A stretch of DNA of 64,000 bases from Alienimonas californiensis (GTDB lineage: Bacteria; Planctomycetota; Planctomycetia; Planctomycetales; Planctomycetaceae): positions 646,501 through 710,500 of the forward strand of contig NZ_CP036265.1 in the NCBI RefSeq assembly GCF_007743815.1. The letters run 5' to 3'. Positions 8,339 through 17,788 of the stretch are shown in pieces; positions within the stretch are counted from its first letter, which is position 1; each line of letters starts with the position of its first letter. The position numbers were made by a program, and so were the translations under genes. The notes under the pieces were generated by a model. That model had not been told where the DNA came from. It worked only from the letters and a program-made list of their open reading frames with translations, and made no database searches.

Positions 8339-10786
8339 TCACCCCCACCCCGGCTCGGCGATGCCGCTGCGGTCGACGCTCCAGGGGCGCCACAGGACTG
8401 ACAGCGGGGCGACGTCGATGTCGCTTTTGCGGGGGGCGATCGTTTTGGACGTCAGCTTCAGGTTGCTGGGGTTCAATTCGTCCTCCACCGCGGCGATCTC
8501 CGCGGCGAGTTCCTCCTCGATCGCGGCGAGGTTCTCTTCCCGTTCCAACTTCATTTCCTCGGCCTCGCCCACGTCGTCCGCCTGGTCGCTGGCCCGGCCG
8601 AGGCTTCGCATGCCCGTGGAGGCCCGGCGGACGTTCGTGCTGCTGAGTAATTTCCGGCCGAACAACGCCCCCAGCAGCGAGCCGCCCAGGCTGAGGTAGC
8701 TGTCCTGCTTGGCCCGGTCGGCCTGCTCCTGCTCGCGGGCCACGCGGCGGCGGGCGGTGCCGACCATGCGTTCGGCGGTGCGAATCTTCGAGCCGTACCG
8801 CGTGCGGAGTTTCTCCACCTCCCGGTCCCGATGCTCCCGAGCGGCTTGAGTCAGGCGGACGCGGAAGTCCCGCTCGTCCTCGCCGGGCTCGCTGACTTCG
8901 CCTAGCTCCCGGCATTGATAAACCGTCAGCCGCCGCTCGCGGTACAGGTGATCCTTCAACTTGCCCTGCCAGGAGCCGTAATTCTTCGCCCCGGCGAGGT
9001 GCGCGGGGGCCGGGGCGAACTCGACCCGCGACAGGTCGTACGCCCTATCAAGCGGCGCCGGGGCGCCGGCGGGCACAGTCTCCAGCCCGTCGCCCCACGG
9101 GTCGGCGGGAATTGAACCGCGGACCGGCGTGCAGACGCTCACCTCCCGCCATTCATCGAGATGATACGTCGAGCTGACGTAGTGCAGCTTCGCCGTGCCG
9201 TACAGCGCCGGCCGCAGCACGGTGCGGCTGCCGGTCGGCACGCGGTCGGCCGCGAGGGCCAGCTCCTTCACGCCCGCGGGCAGCACCGGGCGGGCGGTCG
9301 GGGGCGAAGCGGGAGCGCCTTGTTCCTCTTTAACGCCGAGGCCCCGCGGGGCCTCGGCGTGACGCTTCTGCTCTTTCATCAATTCGCCGATCTGCCCGCG
9401 GGTCAGGGGGCCGGCGAGGTAGCTGAGGACCCAGCGGGTCGTGAGGAACGCCGGGCCGTCGTCGTGGACGTTGTTGACGACGAACTGCCGGCTCTTCAAT
9501 CCGGCTAAGGCCTCGTCCATGCGGGCGTGATCGAACCTCGCCCCGGCCTGCAGGCTGGCGCCCTCCAGCCCTTCCAGCACCCGCATTTTATCCCGCTCCG
9601 TCTGGAGCCGGCCGAGGAACCAGGTGCCGGCATTCGACAGCGCTTTATAATCCACGTCCACCGGGTTCTGCGTGGCCAGCACGAGCCCCACGCCGTAGGC
9701 CCGGGCCTGTTTGAGCAGGGTGAGGAACAGCCGCTTCGTCGGCGGCTCCCCGATCGGCGGGAGGTAGCCGAACACCTCGTCCATATACAGCAGCGCCCGC
9801 AAACTGCCCGTGCCCTTCTGCTGCCGGGTCCAGGTCAGAAACTCGCCCAACAGCAGAGTGACGAAGAACATCCGCTCCGCCTCCGACAGGTGGGCGATCG
9901 ACAAGATACTGATCCGCGGCCGGCCGTCGGCGGTATAGAGCAGCGAGTCGATCTTCAGCGGCTCCCCCTTCAGCCAGCCGGCGAAGGTGGGCGAGGCCAG
10001 CAGGTTGTTCACCCGCATCGCCAGGCCGGTGCGGTCCTTGCGGGGGTAGAACGACTCCAGATCGAACACCCCCACGCGGTCGAACGGCGGGTCGGCGATG
10101 CGGCGGATGAGGTCGGCCAGGCTCAGGTCCTCCCCGCCCCGCCAGGCGTGGTCGAGCACGTTGGCGAGCAGAATATGATCCCGGCTGGCGACCGGGTCCG
10201 GGTCCAGCCCGATCAGCGAGAGCAGTCCCGCGGCGCTGGCGGAGACTTTTTCCCGAAAGGCCTCCGCATCCCGGCGGACGGCCTCCGGCGGGGCGGCGAA
10301 TGATTTGAGCACCGTAATCGGCACGCCGGCGTCGCTGCCGGGGGTATAGATCGTGACCTCGGCGCTGCGTTTGTAGAGGCCGACGCGCTCCGGGTCCTGA
10401 TCCCACTCCGCCAAGCCCTGCTTCCAGCGTTTCGCCGTGCTGGCGGCGTATTCGTCCGGCGTTTCCCCGGCGGCGATCGCGGCGGAGGCGTCCACCCAGG
10501 GGCGGAAATCGCTCGGTTTTAAATCCGGAAAGGCGAGGGCGAGGTTCCCCAGGTCCCCCTTCGGGTCAATGCAGATCGCCGGCACGCCGTCGATCGCCGC
10601 TTCCTCCAGCAAACTCAGACAGAGGCCCGTCTTGCCGGAGCCGGTCATGCCGACGACCACCGCGTGCGTCGTCAGATCGCGGGAGTCGTATAGGTAATAG
10701 TCGTCGCCCGTCTTCCCGGTGGCGGGGTCGTGCTCCCGGCCGAGATAAAACTGGCCGAGCGTCTCGTAAGCGGGCAGCGAGGGCAT
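8339..10786 (-). CDS. HerA-like P-loop ATPase (DUF87/DUF853-type)
   Basis: 815 residues, cytosolic. Walker A is G-M-T-G-S-G-K-T-G at about residues 46-54, Walker B is L-L-Y-M-D-E-V-F near residue 335, and an A-T-Q-N-P-V-D-V-D motif follows, all typical of HerA/FtsK-fold ATPases. The last third holds a long charged coiled coil (roughly residues 640-770) with a short hydrophobic glycine-rich patch, then a conserved-looking tail. HerA-type proteins act as hexameric DNA translocases, but no NurA nuclease gene is nearby, so the role is unknown. It follows the GlpQ-type gene by 87 nt on the same strand. A perfect 28-bp palindrome at 9333-9360 is translated within it. Confidence 0.85.
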   Translation of the reverse strand: MPSLPAYETLGQFYLGREHDPATGKTGDDYYLYDSRDLTTHAVVVGMTGSGKTGLCLSLLEEAAIDGVPAICIDPKGDLGNLALAFPDLKPSDFRPWVDASAAIAAGETPDEYAASTAKRWKQGLAEWDQDPERVGLYKRSAEVTIYTPGSDAGVPITVLKSFAAPPEAVRRDAEAFREKVSASAAGLLSLIGLDPDPVASRDHILLANVLDHAWRGGEDLSLADLIRRIADPPFDRVGVFDLESFYPRKDRTGLAMRVNNLLASPTFAGWLKGEPLKIDSLLYTADGRPRISILSIAHLSEAERMFFVTLLLGEFLTWTRQQKGTGSLRALLYMDEVFGYLPPIGEPPTKRLFLTLLKQARAYGVGLVLATQNPVDVDYKALSNAGTWFLGRLQTERDKMRVLEGLEGASLQAGARFDHARMDEALAGLKSRQFVVNNVHDDGPAFLTTRWVLSYLAGPLTRGQIGELMKEQKRHAEAPRGLGVKEEQGAPASPPTARPVLPAGVKELALAADRVPTGSRTVLRPALYGTAKLHYVSSTYHLDEWREVSVCTPVRGSIPADPWGDGLETVPAGAPAPLDRAYDLSRVEFAPAPAHLAGAKNYGSWQGKLKDHLYRERRLTVYQCRELGEVSEPGEDERDFRVRLTQAAREHRDREVEKLRTRYGSKIRTAERMVGTARRRVAREQEQADRAKQDSYLSLGGSLLGALFGRKLLSSTNVRRASTGMRSLGRASDQADDVGEAEEMKLEREENLAAIEEELAAEIAAVEDELNPSNLKLTSKTIAPRKSDIDVAPLSVLWRPWSVDRSGIAEPGWG
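9333..9360. repeat. Perfect 28-bp palindrome inside the HerA-like gene
   Basis: The 28 bases are exactly self-complementary with no loop. They are translated in the HerA-like protein as part of H-A-E-A-P-R-G-L-G-V-K, in a variable linker, and the surrounding region is not part of the ATPase core. Confidence 0.75.
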
Positions 10787-10873
10787 CCGGCGACGACCGC
10801 GGGCGGGGGGAACGGCGAACCGGCGTACGATCGGCTCCCCCGGGCGGAACGCAACCCTGCCCGCGGCCCCCCG

Positions 10874-11875
10874 CTACCGCCGCCGGAGCAGCCGGGCGGA
10901 GCGGCCCGGAAAGTCCGAGAACAGCCCGGTCGCCCCCGCGGCGATCAAGGCCTCGTGCAGGGCGGCGAAGCCCGCCTCGCCCTCCTGCCCCGCGGGCATC
11001 GCGTCGAACCGGGCGGTCCAGGGGTGCACCGCCAACCCGGCGGCCCGGGCCCGCTCCGCCAATCCCGTCGAGCGGAGGGCGCCCTCCTCGAACCGGACCA
11101 CCGCCGGCCACGCCGGGCCGAAGCCGTCGCAGACCGCGACGATCTCCGCCCACTCCGCGTCGCTTTTGGGCGCCGAACTGGTGAGGTACACGAGGTTCAA
11201 TTCGCACCCCAGTTCGTGCCGCACCCGCTTCAACTCCTTCAGATCGAAACACTGGAGGAAGCAGCGGTCGTCGCGGGTTGTATAACCCCGCTCCGCCAAC
11301 GTTCTGAGAACGGCGGCGGCGAGGTCCAGCCCCGCGGCGGCATGCTCCGCGGGCCGCTTCAATTCCGGGTAGATGCCGACGGTTCGGCCGGAGGCGGCGT
11401 TCAAACCGGCGATCAGGTCCAACTCCTCCGCCAGCGTGGGCACTGCGAACTCGCCGGTGTGCGGCGGGAAGCGGGACGGGAACACAGCCCGGCCGGTCTT
11501 CGGATCGAATCGTTCGGAGACCCGCAGCGTTTTGATTTCCGCCAGGGTGAAGTCGAGGGCGGAATAGCGGCGGCCCGGCGGGGCGTTCGGCGCCGCCCGG
11601 TCCGGGAAGACCTCCGCGACGTTCGTGGTGGCGTCCAGGTGCAGATCGTGCAGCACGATCGGCACGCCGTCGCGGGTCAGCACGACGTCCTGCTCGATGT
11701 AGTCCGCCCCCAGGGCGTGCGCGACCGCGACGGCCTGGGTGGTGTGCTCCGGCAGGAGTCCGCTGGCGCCGCGGTGGGCGATGACGATCGGCGCCGCGGC
11801 CGGGCGGACCTCGGTGGCGAACGCCGGGGCGAACGCCGGGGCCAGACAGGCGGCAAGCAGGACGGACGCAATCAT
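10874..11875 (-). CDS. Glycerophosphodiester phosphodiesterase (GlpQ/GDPD family)
   Basis: 333 residues from the ATG at 11875, giving a signal peptide ([14 protein letters not shown]) with a short duplicated A-P-A-F-A unit encoded by a 12-nt tandem repeat. GDPD signatures: A-H-R-G-A-S-G-x-x-P-E-H-T at about residues 33-45 (catalytic His and metal Glu), [19 protein letters not shown] (second catalytic His), and Y-P-E-L-K. It hydrolyses deacylated phospholipid diesters to glycerol-3-phosphate and alcohol in the periplasm, the larger GlpQ type judging by the long insert between strands. It is divergent from the cyclase gene and upstream of the HerA-like ATPase. Confidence 0.88.
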   Translation of the reverse strand: MIASVLLAACLAPAFAPAFATEVRPAAAPIVIAHRGASGLLPEHTTQAVAVAHALGADYIEQDVVLTRDGVPIVLHDLHLDATTNVAEVFPDRAAPNAPPGRRYSALDFTLAEIKTLRVSERFDPKTGRAVFPSRFPPHTGEFAVPTLAEELDLIAGLNAASGRTVGIYPELKRPAEHAAAGLDLAAAVLRTLAERGYTTRDDRCFLQCFDLKELKRVRHELGCELNLVYLTSSAPKSDAEWAEIVAVCDGFGPAWPAVVRFEEGALRSTGLAERARAAGLAVHPWTARFDAMPAGQEGEAGFAALHEALIAAGATGLFSDFPGRSARLLRRR

Positions 11876-11989
11876 GGAGCGGGCGGTGAGAGCGAGACGA
11901 ACGGGGGAGGGACTGAACGGCGCCGCACGGTATCCTGATGCGGCTTGTCGCGTGTGAATCCCCGATGAAGTTCGTCCCCGCCCCGCCCG

Positions 11990-12646
11990 ATGCCGTTCGT
12001 CGACCTCTCCCACCCGATCCGCCCCGGGATGCCAGCCTATCCCGGGGACGACCCGCCGGCCTTCAAAGAGGCCGCGGAGTACCAGGCGGACGGCTACCGC
12101 GAACGGGAAGTGACGCTGCTCTCGCACACCGGCACGCACCTGGACGCCCCGGCCCACATGCTGCCGGAGGCCCGCCCGCTGGACGAGTTCCCGATCGAAC
12201 ACTTCTTCGGTCCCGCCTGCGTGCTGGACGTGACCGACCTGCCGCCGGGGGCGACGATCGGCCTCGACCTGCTGGCGGAGATCGAACGGCCGCTGGCGGA
12301 GGCCACGTTCCTGCTGATCCGCACCGGGCGGGCGCTGGAGTGGGGGGAGCCGTCGTACTTCAACGAGATTCCCGTGCTGGCCTCGCCGGCGGCGAAGCGG
12401 GTGGCGAAGCTCGCCGAATCGAACGGCGGGCGCCTGCGGGGCGTGGGCCTGGACGTGTGCAGCCCGGACCCCGTGGGAGCGGTCCGGTTCCCGATCCACC
12501 ACATCCTGCTGGGGGCCGGCCTGCTGATCGTGGAGAACCTGGCGGACCTCTCGGCGCTGCCGACGAGCGGATTCACCTTCGCCTGCCCACCGCTCCCCCT
12601 CGCCGACGCCGACGGCGCCCCCTGCCGGGCCTGGGCCCAGTGGTGA
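11990..12646 (+). CDS. Cyclase / kynurenine-formamidase-like metal hydrolase
   Basis: 218 residues, cytosolic. The family signature [11 protein letters not shown] is at residues 46-56 and supplies metal-binding His/Asp; D-L-S-H-P-I at the N-terminus and the G-V-G-L-D-x-x-S segment also fit. The family includes KynB (N-formylkynurenine hydrolysis) and related cyclases or isatin hydrolases, and the substrate cannot be fixed from the sequence. No kynurenine-pathway gene is near. It is divergent from the GlpQ-type gene with 114 nt between, and alone in its unit. No unusual features. Confidence 0.82.
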   Translation: MPFVDLSHPIRPGMPAYPGDDPPAFKEAAEYQADGYREREVTLLSHTGTHLDAPAHMLPEARPLDEFPIEHFFGPACVLDVTDLPPGATIGLDLLAEIERPLAEATFLLIRTGRALEWGEPSYFNEIPVLASPAAKRVAKLAESNGGRLRGVGLDVCSPDPVGAVRFPIHHILLGAGLLIVENLADLSALPTSGFTFACPPLPLADADGAPCRAWAQW

Positions 12647-12689
12647 GGGCGGCCGCGGGTCGTCCCGCCGTCGGTCACTCCACCATCGG

Positions 12690-13151
12690 TCACTCCGCCG
12701 GCGGCCGGGCGAACCGGGCGCACCACCCGAGCCCGGCCAGCAGCACGGCCAGCAGCACCCCGCCGGCCAGCGAGAGTTCGAGCACGAGGAACCCCGCCCC
12801 GACCCACCACGGCCCCCCGACCCGTCCCAAGTCCACGCCGTAATAGGCCGCCAGCCCCACGGTTCCCGCGGCCCCGAACAGCATCACGCCGCAGGCCCCG
12901 ACGATCCAGAGGAACGCCGGCGTCTCGGCCGACAGCACGATCCCCACGACGACGAACGCCAACACCGGGCCCCACCCGACGAGCACGAGTTCCAGCGGCC
13001 ACGCGGGCGACCCCGGCCCGATCGGCCCGCCGTTGGAAAGCAGCAGGACGAACATCGCGGCCGCGATCGACAGCCCGGGGACGCACGCCGCCGCGACGGG
13101 GCGGCGGACGACGAAGGCGGTGGCGGGGTCGTCGTCGGGTTCGGCCGTCAC
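12690..13151 (-). CDS. Four-helix membrane protein, unknown
   Basis: 153 residues with about four hydrophobic helices (approximately residues 20-40, 50-72, 80-103 and 117-143) and a short acidic N-terminus (D-D-D). It has no motif I recognise. It is the last gene in a minus-strand run (kinase, HExxH lipoprotein, ankyrin protein, this), though the 39-nt gap means co-transcription is only likely. Short tandem repeats of a GGTCACTCC unit (about 12672-12697) lie at and after its stop. Inner-membrane location is expected. Confidence 0.65.
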   Translation of the reverse strand: MTAEPDDDPATAFVVRRPVAAACVPGLSIAAAMFVLLLSNGGPIGPGSPAWPLELVLVGWGPVLAFVVVGIVLSAETPAFLWIVGACGVMLFGAAGTVGLAAYYGVDLGRVGGPWWVGAGFLVLELSLAGGVLLAVLLAGLGWCARFARPPAE

Positions 13152-13190
13152 GCCGTCATCCTAACGCCGCCGCCCCGGCGTACGGGCGAC

Positions 13191-13850
13191 TCAATCCGCC
13201 CTGCCGGGCTCCAGCGTTCTTAGGTAGGCGGCTGCCTGACGTTGCTTCTCCAGCTCGGCCAGACCGAGGGCCGTCCGGTTCTCCGCCCACGGGAGGCCGC
13301 AGGTCCGGTGCGGGTCGGCGCCGGCGTCGATGAGGACCTTCAACGCCTTCACGTTGTTATTCCGGGCGGCGATCATCAGGGCGGTGAGCGGCTCGCCGGG
13401 CGGTCCGTCGACCACGGCGCCGGCGTCGACGAGTCCCCTCACGGTCTCCGGCGTCCCGCCGCCGACGGCGAACTTCAGCGCCGTCATCTCGTCCGCCGCG
13501 CGGACGGCGTTGACGTCCGCCCCGGCGTCGAGCAGCAGCGCCGCGACCTTCTCCCCCTTCTTCCCGCCGCAGGAGCAGGCCTGCATCAGGGGCGTCATGT
13601 CGTGCGCCCCGGGCCGGTTCACGTCGGCACCGGACCGGATCAGCAACTCGGTCGCTCGTTTCGCGCCCGCACCGGCCGCGGAGCAGAGGGCGGTCGACTG
13701 GGAGTACCCCGCGACGCCGTCGACGGCGACGCCGTCGGCGAGCAGGGCGTTAATCGCGGCCAGGTCCGAGTTCGCCGCGGCGATGCCGAGCGCGTCCTGC
13801 GGGGAGTCGGCGCGGACGCCGTGGAACTCGGAGCGTGTCGGGTCGACCAC
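13191..13850 (-). CDS. Ankyrin-repeat protein
   Basis: 219 residues from a GTG at 13850. About five ankyrin units are seen (for example T-A-L-C-S-A-A-G-A-G ... L-L-I-R-S-G-A-D-V-N; T-P-L-M-Q-A-C-S ... L-L-L-D-A-G-A-D-V-N; T-A-L-M-I-A-A-R-N-N ... V-L-I-D-A-G-A-D). There is no signal peptide, so a cytosolic protein-binding role is expected. The stop-to-start spacing to the upstream HExxH lipoprotein is 27 nt, consistent with an operon. The ligand is unknown. Confidence 0.85.
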   Translation of the reverse strand: MVDPTRSEFHGVRADSPQDALGIAAANSDLAAINALLADGVAVDGVAGYSQSTALCSAAGAGAKRATELLIRSGADVNRPGAHDMTPLMQACSCGGKKGEKVAALLLDAGADVNAVRAADEMTALKFAVGGGTPETVRGLVDAGAVVDGPPGEPLTALMIAARNNNVKALKVLIDAGADPHRTCGLPWAENRTALGLAELEKQRQAAAYLRTLEPGRAD

Positions 13851-13877
13851 GTTCGCTGACTTTCTCGAAAGGAGCGC

Positions 13878-14777
13878 TTACCGCCCCGCGTGCAGCACGC
13901 CGCTACCGAGCAGCGTGGCGATGTGGGCCGTCAGCAGCGGGCCGGGGGCACTGGGGCGGTCGGCGGAGAGGCGGGTCGTCAGACTCACCGGGCTCGTGCC
14001 GCCGGGGCCGAGGGAAGCGAGGTGATCCAGCAGCACGGTGCGGTCGCCGCTCATCATCAGGTGGACCCAGGCCCAACTTTCGGCGTAGTCCTGCCGGGAG
14101 AGGGCGGCGAAGTCGTCCATCGCCTCCAGCCGGGCCAGATCCGGCCGCCAGCCGCCCGCCACGGCCCGGGCCAGCAACTCCGGATAATCGCCGTTCACGG
14201 CGCCGGGGGTCGGCGTTTCGAAATACTCTGCCAAGCCCTCGTCCAGCCACAGCGGGACGCCGGGCAGGCTGGCGTGCAGCAGGCCGTGGACCGTCTCGTG
14301 CCGCAGGTCCTCGGCGGTGCGGTCGCCGAGATAGGTGTAGACGTGCAGGGCCGTGCCCGTCCCCACAAAGTAGGCCCGCCGCGGCGGCAGGCCGGGGTGC
14401 CGGTACTCGAGGAACCGGCGGTAGGCCGGTTCGTCGGCGAACAGGAAGACGGTCACGTCCTTCGTCGCCTCCGGCAGGGCGAGGGCTTTCGTCACGTCCG
14501 CCCGCAGTCGGCGGAGGTCGGCGATCAACGGGTCGTCCGCGGACAGTTCCGAATCGCTTTTGACGATCAGGTTCTCCACCCGCACGGAGTGCCGCCCCGG
14601 CGTCGGCGGGCCGGTCAGCGGGGCGAGCCCGGCGGAGCCCAGCCCCGGCGCCGCGTCCGTCCCGCCGGTGAGGCTCGCGCAGCCGCTGGCGAGGACCGCG
14701 AAGCACAGCGCCCCCGCCGCCGTGAGGAACGGCCGCACGGCGCCGAATCGATCGGCGGTCCGGGGGCGAACGTGCAT
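13878..14777 (-). CDS. HExxH zincin lipoprotein (DUF1570-like peptidase)
   Basis: 299 residues from the ATG at 14777. A signal peptide ends in a lipobox (L-A-S-G-C, Cys33), so it is an anchored lipoprotein. A zinc protease motif is visible: H160-E-x-x-H164 followed by L-D-E-G-L-A-E-Y-F-E near residues 178-187, the gluzincin arrangement in which a downstream Glu completes the site. Planctomycetes carry many DUF1570-like proteins with this layout, whose substrates are unknown. Its ATG overlaps the stop of the upstream kinase gene by 1 nt (TGATG), indicating translational coupling. The N-terminal ~90 residues are Pro/Gly-rich. Confidence 0.82.
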   Translation of the reverse strand: MHVRPRTADRFGAVRPFLTAAGALCFAVLASGCASLTGGTDAAPGLGSAGLAPLTGPPTPGRHSVRVENLIVKSDSELSADDPLIADLRRLRADVTKALALPEATKDVTVFLFADEPAYRRFLEYRHPGLPPRRAYFVGTGTALHVYTYLGDRTAEDLRHETVHGLLHASLPGVPLWLDEGLAEYFETPTPGAVNGDYPELLARAVAGGWRPDLARLEAMDDFAALSRQDYAESWAWVHLMMSGDRTVLLDHLASLGPGGTSPVSLTTRLSADRPSAPGPLLTAHIATLLGSGVLHAGR

Positions 14778-16270
14778 CAGGCGGCCCGCTGCCAGAGGAG
14801 GGCGGGGGCGGCGGGAGGGTCGAACGCCGGGACCGGCGCCGCCTCGTCGCGGCCGGCGGGCCGCAGGTCGACGGGGTTCGCCAACATGACGGCGCCGTCC
14901 TCGTCGAGCTGAAAGTCCTCGGCCCGCGGTCCGTCGAGCGTGTACCCGCAGGCCCGCAGCCGTTCGCAGAGCCGGCCGGCGGCCCGGCGCTGCTCCGGGG
15001 TGGCTTCCAAGGGACGACCGGCGGCGAGGGCCAGCGTGCCGGCGTGGCGTTCCTGCCGGCAGACCAGCGGCTCGGCGATCGGAACCCCCCGCCGCCGAAG
15101 CGCGTGGCCGACCTCCCAGCCGAACCGCACCGCCTCCGGCGACCGCCGTACGAGCCGCACCGCCCGGTCCCCGATCCGGGGCGGAGCCTGCGTGGCCGAG
15201 CGGTCCTCGGTCGCGGCGAGCAGCCGGGCGGCCTCCTCGTCGGTCAGTTCGGCGACGCAGCGGGTCTCGGCGTCGAGCATCCGCATGCCCCGGCAGCCCC
15301 GCCGCCAGTGGCGGTCCCGGCGGGCGTGCCGCTGCCGCGATTCGGCCTCCCGCACGCTCTCCACCCGCGTCGCCCACTCCCGCCAGTCGCCCAGCAGCGC
15401 CGCGGGGTCGAGGCCCGTCGCCGCCCCCAGCGCCGCCCGATGAGCCGCGAGGAACCGCAGGCGGTCGGCGGGGGCGCTCTCGCCGGCCACGCCGTGGGCC
15501 AGCATCCCCAGCGACGCCGCGATCCGTCCCCGCCGGCCCGGCCAGCGGCGACGGACGTGCAGCGGGGAGAGGTCGATCAGCGTCGGCTCCGGTTCGTCCG
15601 CCGCGAGAGCGAAGCCGCCGTCGGCGGTCGGTTCCAGCCCCCGTAGGAACAGGTTGCCCGGGTGCAGATCGCCCGGGAACAGCCCCGCGGCGTGCAGTTT
15701 GGCGACGGCCTCGGCGACGGCGAAGGTCACCCTCCGCCGCACCTCCGGGGCGAGCCGGTCCGCGGCGGCGAGCGCCGCCGGCAACGGCACGGCGGGTTCG
15801 ACGGAGGCGGTGATCAACGCCCGGGCCGGGCCGCGTCCGCCGCGGGGGCCGGCGTCGAAGCCGTCGAACTCCAGCGGCTCTGCATTCCAGGCGAACCGAC
15901 CGGCCAGCAGCGGGGCGGCGGTCGCCACCCCCGCGGCGGCGACACGCGCCGCGGCCTGAGCCTCACGCAACGGCCGCCCCGGATCGAGCAGCGCCCGCAC
16001 GCCCCCGCCCCGCCCGCCGGCGGCGATTTTCAGAAACGCGATCCGGTCGTTCCCGTCCGGCCCCGGCTCCAACCGCAGCCGCCAGACGGTGCGGTACCGC
16101 GACCGCTTCACGGCCTCCAGGCGTCCCTCCTCCCGCCAACGCTCCAGCGGCGGGCCGGCCGGGCCGAGCAGCACGTCTTCCCACCCCGGCGCCGCCCGCC
16201 ACAGGCCCGTCACGCCCGGGACCGGCCGCAACCCGTCCGTGGGGCCGGCGGGAGGCGGCTGGGCGGGCAT
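14777..16270 (-). CDS. LPS-kinase-like (WaaP/Kdo-kinase family) protein
   Basis: 497 residues, no signal peptide. Kinase-fold signatures: A-F-L-K-I (phosphate-anchoring Lys) near residue 80, H-A-A-G-L-F-P-G-D-L-H-P-G-N (catalytic loop, Asp then Asn) near residue 195-210, and L-I-D-L-S-P-L (metal-binding Asp). A second, degenerate half follows the Arg-rich linker (W-R-R-G-C-R-G-M) with a repeat of a kinase-like lobe lacking the catalytic loop, so the C-terminus may be a pseudokinase half (inference). WaaP/RfaP kinases phosphorylate LPS heptose; the substrate here is unknown. It is first in the minus-strand run. Confidence 0.75.
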   Translation of the reverse strand: MPAQPPPAGPTDGLRPVPGVTGLWRAAPGWEDVLLGPAGPPLERWREEGRLEAVKRSRYRTVWRLRLEPGPDGNDRIAFLKIAAGGRGGGVRALLDPGRPLREAQAAARVAAAGVATAAPLLAGRFAWNAEPLEFDGFDAGPRGGRGPARALITASVEPAVPLPAALAAADRLAPEVRRRVTFAVAEAVAKLHAAGLFPGDLHPGNLFLRGLEPTADGGFALAADEPEPTLIDLSPLHVRRRWPGRRGRIAASLGMLAHGVAGESAPADRLRFLAAHRAALGAATGLDPAALLGDWREWATRVESVREAESRQRHARRDRHWRRGCRGMRMLDAETRCVAELTDEEAARLLAATEDRSATQAPPRIGDRAVRLVRRSPEAVRFGWEVGHALRRRGVPIAEPLVCRQERHAGTLALAAGRPLEATPEQRRAAGRLCERLRACGYTLDGPRAEDFQLDEDGAVMLANPVDLRPAGRDEAAPVPAFDPPAAPALLWQRAA

Positions 16271-16438
16271 GAGGCGGGGGAACGGCGGGGCGATGAACGC
16301 GAGTCGGCGGGCGGGGCCGCCCGGACGTCAGATCAACGCAATCCTCACACAGCGTCGCCCGAATCGACAAGGGCGGTTCGCCGCGGGGCCGCCCCGCCGG
16401 CCCGGGTGTCGGCGGCGGAACGCCGCCTACAGTCCCTC

Positions 16439-17512
16439 ATGCCCCCTCCCCCCGCCCCCGCCGCCGGACCGATCGCCGCCGGAGGAATCGCCGTGGTGGG
16501 CGCCGGGATCGCGGGGCTGAGTTGCGCCCGTGCGCTGCACGCCGCGGGGCGGACCGTGACCGTGTTCGACAAGGGCCGCAGCGTCGGCGGGCGGGCCTGC
16601 ACCCGGCGGGAGGAGCCGGACGCCGGCGCCGTCCTGCCGTTCGATCACGGGGCGCAGTACTTCACCGTCAAGGACGAACGATTCGCCCGGGTCGTGGAGC
16701 GTTGGCGGGACGAGGGCGTCGTCGCCCCCTGGACCGGCCGCGTCGCCGCGGTGGAGGGCGACACGTTTGCGGTGAAGCATACGCCCGGCCTGATGGTCGG
16801 CGTGCCGGGAATGAACGCCCTGCCCCGCCGCCTCGCCGAGGGCCTGTCCGTGCATTCCGACCGCCGCGTGACGGCGCTGGAACGAACCGGTGCCGGCTGG
16901 ACGCTGCGGTTCGACGAGGGGCCGCCGGCCGGGCCGTTCGAGCAGGTTCTCGTCACCGCCCCGGCGCCGCAGACGGCGGCGCTACTGACCGGGCACGCCC
17001 ACTTCACGCCGGCGGTGCGACGGGCGGAGCATCAGGCCTGCTGGGCCGCCCTGCTGGCCTTCGACGCCGCCCCCGCCCTGCCCTTCGACGGCGCCTTCCT
17101 GAACGACGACCGCCTGCCGGACGGCTCCCCGAACCCGCTGGCCTGGGCGGCCCGAGAGACTTCCAAACCCGGCCGGCCGCCCACGCCGGAGCGGTGGACG
17201 TTGCATGCCAAGGCCGACTGGTCCGACGCCCACGCCGACCGTCCGCCCGCGGCGGTCTTGCCGGAGATGGTCGCCGCGTTCACGGCCCTCGTGCGTCAGG
17301 CGACCGGCGAAACGCTGCCGGCGCCGACGTTTCAAACCGCCCACCGCTGGCGGTTCGCCCACGTGAAAAACGCGGCGCCGGCCGAGGGGGCCGGCGAATG
17401 CCTGTACGACTCCGCCGCCGGGCTGGGGGCGGCGGGGGATTGGCGCCTGGGCGGCCGGATCGAGGGGGCGTTCCTGTCCGGCCTGGCGCTGGCGGAGCGG
17501 GCGGCGCCCTGA
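16439..17512 (+). CDS. FAD/NAD(P)-dependent amine oxidoreductase, renalase-like
   Basis: 357 residues from the ATG at 16439. The FAD-binding dinucleotide fold is complete: V-V-G-A-G-I-A-G-L-S-C-A at residues 19-30, then V-F-D-K-G-R-S-V-G-G-R (ribose-binding Asp and GGR). The D-H-G-A-Q-Y-F-T motif and the C-terminal G-D-W-x-x-G-G-R-I-E-G-A-F-L-S-G match renalase-like oxidases, which oxidise alpha-dihydro-NAD(P) isomers (family knowledge). No signal peptide. It is divergent from the LPS-kinase-like gene with 168 nt between. Confidence 0.85.
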   Translation: MPPPPAPAAGPIAAGGIAVVGAGIAGLSCARALHAAGRTVTVFDKGRSVGGRACTRREEPDAGAVLPFDHGAQYFTVKDERFARVVERWRDEGVVAPWTGRVAAVEGDTFAVKHTPGLMVGVPGMNALPRRLAEGLSVHSDRRVTALERTGAGWTLRFDEGPPAGPFEQVLVTAPAPQTAALLTGHAHFTPAVRRAEHQACWAALLAFDAAPALPFDGAFLNDDRLPDGSPNPLAWAARETSKPGRPPTPERWTLHAKADWSDAHADRPPAAVLPEMVAAFTALVRQATGETLPAPTFQTAHRWRFAHVKNAAPAEGAGECLYDSAAGLGAAGDWRLGGRIEGAFLSGLALAERAAP

Positions 17513-17592
17513 CGGCCCGCGGCTCCGCGGCGGCCCCGCTGAGCTTCAATGACTGCGGGCCGTTTCCGTATCGGGACGCCGGGGCCGACCCC

Positions 17593-17633
17593 GCGGGGGC
17601 GTTCTCCGGGGGGGGGCGGTGAGACGCCCCCGC
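17593..17633 (+). terminator. Possible terminator hairpin after the oxidase gene
   Basis: A perfect 10-bp inverted repeat (17593-17602 with 17624-17633) with a 21-nt G-rich loop, 80 nt after the stop and without a T run. The rest of 17513-17788 holds no gene and should include the promoter of the Tyr-rich gene. Confidence 0.35.
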
Positions 17634-17788
17634 ACGATGCGCGTTTAATTCCCCGAGCGACGGAATCGGCGGCCCGCTAACGTCTTCCTCGTCAATACGG
17701 CCGGGCCGGCGGATCGCCGCCGAGCCGACGCCGAACGCCGCCGCGTACGAGCGGGCGGCGCATTTTCCAGTTCCCCGTTGAGGAGTCC

